Position numbers and translations under genes: made by a program. The notes under the pieces were generated by a model. It was not told the origin of the DNA. It did no database searches and was given only the letters and a program-made list of their open reading frames with translations. From NCBI RefSeq assembly GCF_026625985.1, contig NZ_CP113116.1:2418001-2482000 (forward strand): a stretch of 64,000 nucleotides of DNA, read 5' to 3'. The first letter of the stretch is position 1. Each line of letters starts with the position of its first letter. Shown here one piece after another: positions 9,162-16,045 of the stretch. The DNA is from Mycobacterium sp. Aquia_213. Lineage in GTDB: Bacteria; Actinomycetota; Actinomycetes; Mycobacteriales; Mycobacteriaceae.

Positions 9162-9764
9162 ATGCCCTCAGCAAACACCGGATCACTACGGGATCGGCGC
9201 CGCGCGGAGTTACTCTCTCAGATCCAGAACACTGCATATCAGCTTTTCGCCGAACGCGGATTCGATACGGTGACGACGGAGGACATTGCCGCGGCTGCCG
9301 GAATTTCCATCAGTACCTATTTCCGGCACGCACCCACCAAAGAAGGCCTGCTGGCTGATCCCGTCCGCGAGGCGATCGGTGAGATCGTGGGTTCGTACAA
9401 CGCGCGACCCCAGGACGAATCGGCCGTCGAAGCATTGCTTCACGTGTTTGTCACGCGCGCCCGAGACGCCGACGAACTCGACAATCTCGATACCTGGCGC
9501 CACGCGATCGCCACCGCGCCGCACCTGTTGAGCAAAACGGTGCTGGTCAGCGAAACCGACCACGATATGTTCATCGAGCAGGTCGCCGCCCGGATGGGTG
9601 TTGATGCGACCGCGGACCTTCGCCCGGCGCTGTTGGTTGATACAAGTTTGGCCACAGTCAAATTCGTCCTCGATCGCTGGCTGACCTCGGATATGTTCGC
9701 GGGCCAGCCATTTCACCTTCAGCTGGAGGCCGCGCTGCGCACCACGCTGGCTGGATTCGACTAA
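9162..9764 (+). CDS. TetR family transcriptional regulator
   Basis: A 200-residue regulator with an N-terminal helix-turn-helix (about residues 15-60; the recognition segment is TTEDIAAAAGISISTYFRH) and a helical ligand domain after it. The ATG at 9162 is preceded by GAAGG at 7-8 bases, so it is preferred to an in-frame TTG at 9132. It diverges from the mce operon and probably represses that operon and itself in response to a lipid or acyl-CoA-type ligand; this is inferred from position. It is followed on the same strand by hisE after 94 bases. Confidence 0.9.
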   Translation: MPSANTGSLRDRRRAELLSQIQNTAYQLFAERGFDTVTTEDIAAAAGISISTYFRHAPTKEGLLADPVREAIGEIVGSYNARPQDESAVEALLHVFVTRARDADELDNLDTWRHAIATAPHLLSKTVLVSETDHDMFIEQVAARMGVDATADLRPALLVDTSLATVKFVLDRWLTSDMFAGQPFHLQLEAALRTTLAGFD

Positions 9765-9858
9765 CGGTTCTCGGCGCCGCGAAACAGGCTGTGGGGCTTG
9801 CGGATCGCCCGTGCGAGTGGTCACCAGCGGAAACCGAGGTGACTTTGCTCGTTGCCTC

Positions 9859-10140
9859 GTGAAACAATCGCTGGCCGTGAAGACATTCGAGGATCTGTTC
9901 GCCGAACTCGGCGATCGTGCCCGCACCCGACCGGCCGGCAGCGCCACGGTCGCCGCGCTCGACGGCGGGATTCATGGGCTGGGCAAGAAGATCCTGGAGG
10001 AGGCCGGCGAGGTGTGGCTGGCCGCCGAGCACGAATCCGACGACGCATTGGCCGAGGAGATCAGTCAGTTGCTGTACTGGGCGCAGGTGCTGATGATCGC
10101 GCGCGGACTGTCCCTCGACGACGTCTATCGGAAGCTGTGA
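9859..10140 (+). CDS. hisE: Phosphoribosyl-ATP pyrophosphatase
   Basis: A 93-residue HisE that hydrolyses phosphoribosyl-ATP to phosphoribosyl-AMP, the second step of histidine synthesis. It has the MazG-like helical fold with the metal-binding EEAGEVWLAAEHE region (about residues 46-58) and DALAEEISQLLYW. It ends in the mycobacterial SLDDVYRKL. The GTG at 9859 gives an N-terminus (VKQSLAVKTFEDLF) nearly identical to the M. tuberculosis protein. hisG follows 2 bases later, so the two genes form one unit. Confidence 0.95.
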   Translation: MKQSLAVKTFEDLFAELGDRARTRPAGSATVAALDGGIHGLGKKILEEAGEVWLAAEHESDDALAEEISQLLYWAQVLMIARGLSLDDVYRKL

Positions 10141-10142
10141 GC

Positions 10143-11000
10143 ATGTTGCGGGTTGCGGTACCGAACAAGGGCACGCTGAGCGAGCCGGCCAGCGAGATCC
10201 TTTCGGAGGCGGGCTATCGGCGGCGCACCGATTCCAAAGACCTCACCGTCATCGACCGCGTCAACCACGTCGAGTTCTTCTTCCTGCGGCCCAAAGACAT
10301 TGCCATCTATGTCGGTTCGGGACAGCTCGATTTCGGCATCACCGGGCGAGACCTGGTGCTCGACTCGGATGCGCCGGTGCGCGAATGCCTGGCGCTGGGT
10401 TTCGGGTCATCCAGCTTCCGTTATGCGGGACCGGCCGGGCTGGACTGGACGACGGCCGATCTGGCCGGTAAGCGAATCGCCACTGCATACCCGAATCTGG
10501 TGCGAAAAGACCTGGCGAACAAGGGAATTGAAGCAACCGTCATCAGGCTCGACGGCGCCGTGGAGATTTCGGTTCAACTCGGGGTGGCCGACGCGATTGC
10601 CGACGTGGTGGGATCCGGCCGCACCCTGAGCCTGCACGACCTGGTGGCCTTCGGTGAGCCGCTCTGTGATTCGGAGGCGGTGCTGATCGAGCGCGCCGGC
10701 TCCGACGGCGACGGCGCAGCGCGAGCGGCGCGCGATCAGCTGGTTGCCCGGATTCAGGGTGTGGTGTTCGGGCAGCAGTATTTGATGCTCGACTACGACT
10801 GCCCGCGCTCGGTACTCGACAAGGCCACGTTGATCACGCCGGGGCTGGAGTCGCCGACCATCGCCCCGCTGGCCGACCCGGACTGGGTGGCCATCCGGGC
10901 GCTGGTCCCGCGTCGGGGCGTCAACGAGATCATGGACGAGCTCGCGGCCATCGGCGCCAAAGCGATTCTGGCTTCCGATATCAGGTTCTGCCGATTCTGA
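10143..11000 (+). CDS. hisG: ATP phosphoribosyltransferase, long form
   Basis: A 285-residue HisG that joins ATP and PRPP in the first, feedback-controlled step of histidine synthesis. The length and the C-terminal domain (about residues 212-285, APLADPDWVAIRALVPRRGVNEIM) mark the long, self-regulated HisG form that binds histidine and needs no HisZ. The N-terminus MLRVAVPNKGTLSEP and the PRPP-binding region near ADAIADVVGSGRTL are conserved. It starts 2 bases after hisE. Confidence 0.97.
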   Translation: MLRVAVPNKGTLSEPASEILSEAGYRRRTDSKDLTVIDRVNHVEFFFLRPKDIAIYVGSGQLDFGITGRDLVLDSDAPVRECLALGFGSSSFRYAGPAGLDWTTADLAGKRIATAYPNLVRKDLANKGIEATVIRLDGAVEISVQLGVADAIADVVGSGRTLSLHDLVAFGEPLCDSEAVLIERAGSDGDGAARAARDQLVARIQGVVFGQQYLMLDYDCPRSVLDKATLITPGLESPTIAPLADPDWVAIRALVPRRGVNEIMDELAAIGAKAILASDIRFCRF

Positions 11001-11047
11001 CTGATCCTGCCCGCCCGGCCCCGGCTGTGTTAGCGTCCGGCTAGGGG

Positions 11048-11073
11048 GAGGGGGCCCGCTGGGCCGCCCCCTC
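11048..11073 (+). terminator. Strong GC hairpin between hisG and the DUF4126 gene
   Basis: GAGGGGGC pairs with GCCCCCTC, and an inner GGCCC/GGGCC pairing is also possible around a short loop. The hairpin begins 47 bases after the hisG stop and is followed by CTTACC with no real U-tract. It sits about 40 bases before the next start codon. It could end the his transcript (mycobacterial terminators often lack U runs) or act as a leader structure for the next gene. Confidence 0.45.
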
Positions 11074-11112
11074 TTACCGTTGCCGCGCTGTTCGTTCCCA
11101 GGAGGGGTCGCC

Positions 11113-11625
11113 GTGACACATGTCCTTGTTCTGTTGCTGGCTTTGCTGATTGGCGTCGTCGCCGGGTTGCGCTCCCTGACGGCTCCCGCCGTGGTCGCGT
11201 GGGCGGCCTATCTCGGTTGGATCGACTTGCACGGCACCTGGGCCTCCTGGATGGCGAACATCATCACCGTCGTCGTATTCAGCGTTCTCGCCGTCGGCGA
11301 ATTGGTCAACGACAAGCTGCCCAAGACGCCACCCCGCACGGCGCCACCGGTGTTCGCTGCCCGGCTCGTCATGGGCGGGCTGGCGGGCGCGGCACTTGGC
11401 GCCTGGCCGCACTGGACCTTTTCCGCGCTCGGGGCCGGTGTCATCGGCGCGGTGCTCGGCACCCTCGGTGGCTATCAGGCCCGCAAGCGGCTGGTGGCGG
11501 TCAGCGGCGGGCGGGACCTGCCGATCGCGCTGCTCGAGGATGCGGTCGCGGTCTTGGGCGGGTTCGCCATCGCTGCGCTGACGGGGCACGAGCTGGCCGA
11601 GTACCTCGTCTCGGCCGTTAAGTGA
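11113..11625 (+). CDS. DUF4126 integral membrane protein
   Basis: A 170-residue protein with four or five hydrophobic segments (about residues 2-20, 45-62, 82-100, 105-122 and 145-162), matching the DUF4126 family and M. tuberculosis Rv2120c. The GTG at 11113 has a near-perfect AGGAGG ribosome site 7 bases upstream. The TGA overlaps the GTG of the downstream oxidoreductase (GTGA), so the two are translationally coupled. The biochemical role is unknown; the RSLTAPAVVAW segment near the N-terminus is a family feature. Confidence 0.88.
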   Translation: MTHVLVLLLALLIGVVAGLRSLTAPAVVAWAAYLGWIDLHGTWASWMANIITVVVFSVLAVGELVNDKLPKTPPRTAPPVFAARLVMGGLAGAALGAWPHWTFSALGAGVIGAVLGTLGGYQARKRLVAVSGGRDLPIALLEDAVAVLGGFAIAALTGHELAEYLVSAVK

Positions 11626-12992
11626 CCGCGCATTTCGATGCGATCATCGTCGGTGCCGGCCAGGCCGGCCCTCCGCTTGCCGGGCGGCTGACCGCCGCCG
11701 GCCAGCGCGTCGCGATCGTCGAGCGCAAGCTGATCGGCGGCACCTGTGTCAACAATGGGTGTATTCCGAGCAAGACGCTGGTCGCCAGTGCGCACGTCGC
11801 CCAGCTGGCTCGTCGCAGCGCCGAATTCGGTGTCGCGACCGGATGGATCAGCGTGGACATGGCGAAAGTCAAGGCCCGCAAAGACGGCATCGTGCTGGCC
11901 GACCGTAAGGGCGTCGAGGACTGGCTGGACGGCATGGACGGCTGCACCGTCTTTCGCGGCCACGCCCGTTTCACCGATCCGCACACCCTGAGTGTCGACG
12001 GCGAGGAGCTGCACGCCGACCGGATCTTCCTCAATGTCGGTGGCCGCGCGGTGGCCCCCGACATCCCGGGCCTGGACGAGGTCGACTACCTCACCAACGT
12101 GTCCGTCTTCGAACTCGACACGCTGCCAACACGTTTCGTCATCATCGGCGGCAGCTACATCGCGCTGGAGTTCGCCCAGATGTACCGGCGCTTCGGGTCA
12201 GCGGTCACCGTCGTGGAGCGGGGTCCGCGGCTGGCCTCCCGCGAAGACGAGGACGTCTCGGCCACCATCAAGGAGATCCTGGAGGCCGAAGGCATCGACA
12301 TCGTCCTCAATGCCGACGACGTGCGGGTCAGCAAGAGCGACAACGGATTCGAACTCACGCCTCGCGCCGGTGCCGACCCGATACCCGGAAGTCATCTGCT
12401 GGTGGCGGTGGGGCGCCGGCCCAACACCGACGACCTCGGCCTGGACGCCGCCGGTGTGCAGACCGACGCGCGCGGCTACATCGTCGTCGACGATGCACTC
12501 AAGACCAACGTCGATCACATTTGGGCGATGGGCGATTGCAACGGCAAGGGCGCATTCACCCACACCTCGTACAACGATTTCGAGATCGTGGCCGCCAACC
12601 TGCTCGACGACGATCCGCGCCGGGTCAGCGACCGCATCACCACCTATGCGCTCTACATCGATCCGCCGCTGGGGCGCGCCGGGATGACCGTCAGCGAGGT
12701 CCGAGCGTCGGGCCGCAAGGCGCTGCTCGGGAGGCGGCCGATGACCAGGGTCGGCCGAGCCGTGGAAAAGGGTGAGACGCAAGGCTTTATGCAGGTCGTC
12801 GTCGATGCCGAAACCGGTCAGATCCTCGGAGCGGCCATCCTTGGGGTCGGCGGCGACGAGGCGATTCACGCCATCCTGGACGTCATGTCGGCCAAGGCGC
12901 CGTACACCACGCTGTCGCGCACGATGCACATCCATCCCACCGTCAGCGAGCTGATTCCCACCATGCTGCAGGAGATGTCACCGCTCGACTAG
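11622..12992 (+). CDS. FAD-dependent pyridine nucleotide-disulfide oxidoreductase (mercuric reductase/Lpd-like)
   Basis: A 456-residue class I flavoprotein disulfide reductase. It has the FAD Rossmann motif GAGQAG (residues 11-16), the redox pair Cys42/Cys47 in GGTCVNNGCIPSK, a NAD(P)H-binding GGSYIALE motif, the FAD motif (IWAMGDCN) and the C-terminal catalytic His438/Glu443 in HPTVSE. All catalytic elements are present, so it is probably active. The extra cysteines of MerA are absent, so mercury reduction is not supported. The substrate is unknown. It is coupled to the DUF4126 gene by a GTGA overlap, an arrangement not expected from the M. tuberculosis order. Confidence 0.9.
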   Translation: MTAHFDAIIVGAGQAGPPLAGRLTAAGQRVAIVERKLIGGTCVNNGCIPSKTLVASAHVAQLARRSAEFGVATGWISVDMAKVKARKDGIVLADRKGVEDWLDGMDGCTVFRGHARFTDPHTLSVDGEELHADRIFLNVGGRAVAPDIPGLDEVDYLTNVSVFELDTLPTRFVIIGGSYIALEFAQMYRRFGSAVTVVERGPRLASREDEDVSATIKEILEAEGIDIVLNADDVRVSKSDNGFELTPRAGADPIPGSHLLVAVGRRPNTDDLGLDAAGVQTDARGYIVVDDALKTNVDHIWAMGDCNGKGAFTHTSYNDFEIVAANLLDDDPRRVSDRITTYALYIDPPLGRAGMTVSEVRASGRKALLGRRPMTRVGRAVEKGETQGFMQVVVDAETGQILGAAILGVGGDEAIHAILDVMSAKAPYTTLSRTMHIHPTVSELIPTMLQEMSPLD

Positions 12993-13002
12993 CGGGCCGC
13001 GA

Positions 13003-13893
13003 TTATGCCGCCGGTTCGGTTGGATGTGAAATAGCTTGCGCCCGCACGTTATCCGGCCAGCCGGGATAGGGCGGCGGGGTGCCGCCGAAAACCGGACAGT
13101 ACTCGTGGTGCGGACACCAATCGCACAACCGTGACTTGCTCGGACGGAAATCGCCTGTCGCACCAGCGGATTGGATGGCGCGCCAGATCGCCATCAGGGT
13201 CTTCTCGAAGCGCAGCAGCTCGTCGAGCTCGGGTGAGTAGTCCAGCACCTGGCCGTCGGCGAGGTAGATGAGGCGCAGCCGGGTGGGCGGCACACCGCGG
13301 GTACGCAGCAGCGCCACCGCATAGAACTTCATCTGGAACATCGCCTTGAATTCGGCCAGCGCTCGCGCCTCCGGTGGCGCCTTGCCGGTCTTGTAGTCGA
13401 CCACCCGCAGCTCGCCGGTGGCGGCGACGTCGATCCGGTCGATGAACCCGCGCAGCAGTGTGCCGTCGGCAAGCTCCACCTCCACCCGCTGTTCGCAACA
13501 CTGCGGATCGAACCGGGTCGGGTCTTCCAGCCGGTAATAACCGAACAGCAGCGCGCGGGCTTCCTCCAGTACCTGGGTCCGCTGGGCGGAGTCCAGCTCG
13601 GCGAACCGGTCGGGCTCGGCGGCCATCACCTGCTCCCAGGCGGGCTCCACCAGCGAAACCGCGGTCTCAAGGCCACGTGCTGCCGCGGGCAGGCCGTAGA
13701 GCTGCTCGAGTGCGGCGTGCACCACCGAGCCGCGGATCTGTGCCGTCGACGGCGGCTCGGGCAGCCGGTCGATCGCCCGGAACCGGTACAGCAACGGGCA
13801 CTGCTTGAAATCCGCCGCTCGCGACGGCGACAGTGCCGGTCTCGAAGCCGGTCTCGAAGCCGCCCCCGCCTGGTCTTGCGGCTGGTCGGTCAT
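13003..13893 (-). CDS. RecB family PD-(D/E)XK nuclease with Fe-S cluster motif
   Basis: A 296-residue Cas4/RecB-type nuclease like M. tuberculosis Rv2119. It has the N-terminal SPSRAADFKQCPLLYRFR segment with the first cluster Cys, the active-site GxxxH (RGSVVHAALEQLYG), the FIDRIDV Asp, the VDYKTGK catalytic motif and the C-terminal CDWCPHHEYC cysteines, which together should hold a 4Fe-4S cluster. It probably acts on DNA ends. It converges with the oxidoreductase gene (10-base gap) and diverges from trmI. There is no cas gene near it, so a CRISPR role is not supported. Confidence 0.87.
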   Translation of the reverse strand: MTDQPQDQAGAASRPASRPALSPSRAADFKQCPLLYRFRAIDRLPEPPSTAQIRGSVVHAALEQLYGLPAAARGLETAVSLVEPAWEQVMAAEPDRFAELDSAQRTQVLEEARALLFGYYRLEDPTRFDPQCCEQRVEVELADGTLLRGFIDRIDVAATGELRVVDYKTGKAPPEARALAEFKAMFQMKFYAVALLRTRGVPPTRLRLIYLADGQVLDYSPELDELLRFEKTLMAIWRAIQSAGATGDFRPSKSRLCDWCPHHEYCPVFGGTPPPYPGWPDNVRAQAISHPTEPAA

Positions 13894-13966
13894 ATTCGCA
13901 GCCTAGGACGCACTGCCGACAACCCCGAGCATCGCCAACGGCGAGTCGGCTGGCACGCTGAACGGC

Positions 13967-14809
13967 GTGTCCAACACCGGTCCATTCGTCGTCGGCGAGC
14001 GCGTCCAGCTCACCGACGCCAAGGGCCGGCACTACACGATGGAGCTCACGGAAGGCGCCGAGTTCCACACCCATCGCGGCGCGATTCCGCACGACACGAT
14101 CATCGGGCTGCAACAGGGCAGCGTGGTCAAATCCAGCAACGGCACCCCATACCTGGTGCTGCGCCCCCTGCTGGTCGACTACATCATGTCGATGCCGCGG
14201 GGGCCGCAGGTCATCTATCCCAAGGACGCCGCTCAGATCGTCCACGAGGGCGACATTTTCCCGGGTGCCCGCGTGCTCGAGGCCGGAGCCGGATCCGGTG
14301 CGCTGACCTGTTCGCTGTTGCGCGCGGTGGGGCCCGACGGGCAAGTGGTCTCCTACGAAGTGCGCGCGGATCACGCCGAACATGCGCGGCGCAACGTGGA
14401 CGTCTTTTTCGGTCGGGCGCCCGCCAACTGGGAGCTGATCATCGGCGACGTCGTCGATTCCGGGCTGCCCGACGACTCGTTCGACCGGGCCGTGCTGGAC
14501 ATGCTCTCGCCGTGGGAGGTGCTGGACGCCGTGTCGCGGCTCGTCGTCGCCGGCGGGGTACTGGTGATCTACGTCGCCACGGTCACCCAACTGTCGAAGG
14601 TGGTGGAGGCGCTGCGGGCTCAGGAGTGCTGGACCGAGCCGCGCGCCTGGGAGACGATGCAGCGCGGTTGGCATGCTGTCGGCCTGGCGGTCCGGCCCCA
14701 GCACACGATGCGCGGGCACACCGCGTTCCTGGTGGCATCCCGACGGCTGGCGCCGGGAACAGTGGCCCCGATGCCGTTGGGCCGCAAGCGTCCGGGCCGG
14801 GACGGCTAG
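13967..14809 (+). CDS. trmI: tRNA (adenine(58)-N1)-methyltransferase
   Basis: A 280-residue TrmI that methylates A58 in the T-loop of tRNAs using S-adenosylmethionine. The SAM-binding motif I EAGAGSGAL is at residues 105-113, and the MPRGPQVIYPKDAAQI segment and the LDMLSPWE motif are conserved. The small N-terminal beta domain (1-65) is present. The start is the GTG at 13967 (VSNTGPFVVGERV). The gene is nearly the same length as M. tuberculosis Rv2118c and is bordered by convergent and divergent neighbours, so it is probably transcribed alone. Confidence 0.96.
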   Translation: MSNTGPFVVGERVQLTDAKGRHYTMELTEGAEFHTHRGAIPHDTIIGLQQGSVVKSSNGTPYLVLRPLLVDYIMSMPRGPQVIYPKDAAQIVHEGDIFPGARVLEAGAGSGALTCSLLRAVGPDGQVVSYEVRADHAEHARRNVDVFFGRAPANWELIIGDVVDSGLPDDSFDRAVLDMLSPWEVLDAVSRLVVAGGVLVIYVATVTQLSKVVEALRAQECWTEPRAWETMQRGWHAVGLAVRPQHTMRGHTAFLVASRRLAPGTVAPMPLGRKRPGRDG

Positions 14810-14811
14810 CC

Positions 14812-15114
14812 CTAGTCCTCGCTGTCCTCGCTGCGCATCAGTGAGCGTCGCACCGACAGCAGCTCGAACTCGGGATGCGCGGCGACCAGACGTTCGGCAG
14901 CGTCCAGGACTTCGACCGCGTGGGCACGGTCACCGGACACGACGGCCACCCCGATGCCCGCTCGCCGATGCAGATCCTGCGAACCCGTCTCGGCGGCCGA
15001 CACGCCGAACTTGCGGCGCAGTTCGGCGACAACGGGACGGATCACCGAGCGTTTTTCCTTGAGCGATCGCACGTCGCCCAGCAATACGTCGAATTCGAGC
15101 CAGGCGATCCACAT
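14812..15114 (-). CDS. DUF503 family protein
   Basis: A 100-residue DUF503 protein (Rv2117 homologue) with the signature LLGDVRSLKEKRSVI near the N-terminus and a predicted alpha/beta fold. The ATG at 15114 shares one base with the stop of the upstream lipoprotein gene (TGATG), so the two form an operon. It ends 2 bases after the trmI stop, on the opposite strand. DUF503 members often sit next to ribosome-maturation genes (rbfA), but the function is unproved. An in-frame extension upstream to 15813 would be a shadow of the lipoprotein. Confidence 0.88.
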   Translation of the reverse strand: MWIAWLEFDVLLGDVRSLKEKRSVIRPVVAELRRKFGVSAAETGSQDLHRRAGIGVAVVSGDRAHAVEVLDAAERLVAAHPEFELLSVRRSLMRSEDSED

Positions 15115-15734
15115 CAGGGCGACGGAGGCGGGGCAGGCGGAGGCGGGGCCGGCGGCTGGACGGGTTCCGGCGGCGGAGGCAGGGGAAGTGTCAGGCTGAG
15201 TGGGGGAGGCGTCGGGGTCGGCGAGTTGCCCAGTGCCAACAGCATTTCCGCGGTCCGGCGGGAAAGCTGCCAGCCGCCCTGAAAGGGCGCGAACTCCATC
15301 GGAAAGGCGAACGCGCCGCTGCTTCCCTTGGCGGTGTTGACGCTGACGAGGGACACCACGTTGGCCGGATTCTTGTCCGACCACGCGATGTTGTTGGCCA
15401 CGAAACTCATCGGCAGGTAGCCGTTGTCGCGCAGCGCGTTGATGAACTTGTCCAGCGTGGCCGCGCTCTCCGGCGTTGCGCCTTCGACGAGGGTGACCTT
15501 GTTGATGCCCGGAACGTTCGGGTCGACAAGCCGGTTCAGCACTTCGACGAGAGCCTCGGGCACCGGCAGGGGAGCGGTCGGGGGAGCCGTGACGATCAAC
15601 GGACTGGACGTCGGCGCGGTCACCGCCGAACGAGTCGACGGCAGCACCTTGGGCTCGCTGTGCGTGCACGCCGCGAGCCCCACAGCCGCCACGGCGGTGG
15701 CGGTGCTCAGTGCTACGGACAGGTGTCGCTGCAT
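15114..15734 (-). CDS. lppK: LppK-like lipoprotein with MTB12-type domain
   Basis: A 206-residue exported lipoprotein. The signal peptide ends in a LAAC lipobox (Cys23), then a Thr/Pro linker leads into an MTB12-like domain (about residues 58-170, with LVDPNVPGINKVTLVEG, LPMSFVANNI and FQGGWQLSRRTAEMLL). The C-terminal 35 residues are almost pure proline, longer than in Rv2116. MTB12 proteins are secreted antigens of unknown function. It is coupled to the DUF503 gene. A remnant related to the same family lies just upstream. Confidence 0.86.
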   Translation of the reverse strand: MQRHLSVALSTATAVAAVGLAACTHSEPKVLPSTRSAVTAPTSSPLIVTAPPTAPLPVPEALVEVLNRLVDPNVPGINKVTLVEGATPESAATLDKFINALRDNGYLPMSFVANNIAWSDKNPANVVSLVSVNTAKGSSGAFAFPMEFAPFQGGWQLSRRTAEMLLALGNSPTPTPPPLSLTLPLPPPPEPVQPPAPPPPAPPPSP

Positions 15735-15751
15735 CCCTCGAACCGGCCGGG

Positions 15752-15889
15752 CTATTCGGCCACGCCTGATTCTTGGAGGGTGGCGGTTGCTGCGATCGGG
15801 CCAACTGGTGCAATGGAAGTCACAGTTGGAAACATTGCGTTGATGACCGCGACCACGGCAAGGCCTGTGGTGAGGGGTTTTGCGGTCAA
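15752..15889 (-). pseudogene. Truncated MTB12-like exported antigen (N-terminal remnant)
   Basis: A 45-codon frame starts with TTG at 15889, preceded by AAGG at 7 bases, and stops at 15752. Its peptide (LTAKPLTTGLAVVAVINAMF, then TVTSIAPVGPIAA) resembles the signal peptide and first residues of MTB12-family antigens. It stops before any mature domain and lies 17 bases upstream of lppK, itself an MTB12-like protein. A tandem duplication that lost its 3' part would explain this. It could instead be a very short exported peptide. Confidence 0.4.
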
Positions 15890-16000
15890 GGGGTGTCCTT
15901 CCGGTGGTCCCAAATCGACGCCGAGGTTACCAGCGGGAGTAAAGACGCGACTTTTGATGGCTTTTGAGTTCACGCATGAACGGCCAATCGCCGGTAGCGT

Positions 16001-16006
16001 TATAAG
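16001..16006 (+). promoter_or_regulatory. mpa: Candidate -10 box of mpa
   Basis: TATAAG matches TATAAT at five of six positions and lies 39 bases before the mpa ATG. No good -35 box was found 16-18 bases upstream, which is common for mycobacterial promoters. Confidence 0.4.
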
Positions 16007-16045
16007 GATCCACCGCATCAATTCGGGGCGGGAAAGGAGCGCAAC

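Larger units (their letters stand above)
15735..16045. other. Intergenic region between lppK and mpa
   Basis: These 311 bases hold an MTB12-like gene remnant on the minus strand (15752-15889), the mpa promoter (TATAAG, 16001-16006) and the mpa leader with a GAAAGGAG ribosome site. The GC content appears lower than that of the flanking genes. Nothing else was recognised. Confidence 0.6.

Noticed and set aside
13003..13893. Cas4-like nuclease as part of a CRISPR system
   Set aside because: No cas1, cas2 or repeat array is present in the window, and the gene matches the conserved mycobacterial Rv2119 position.
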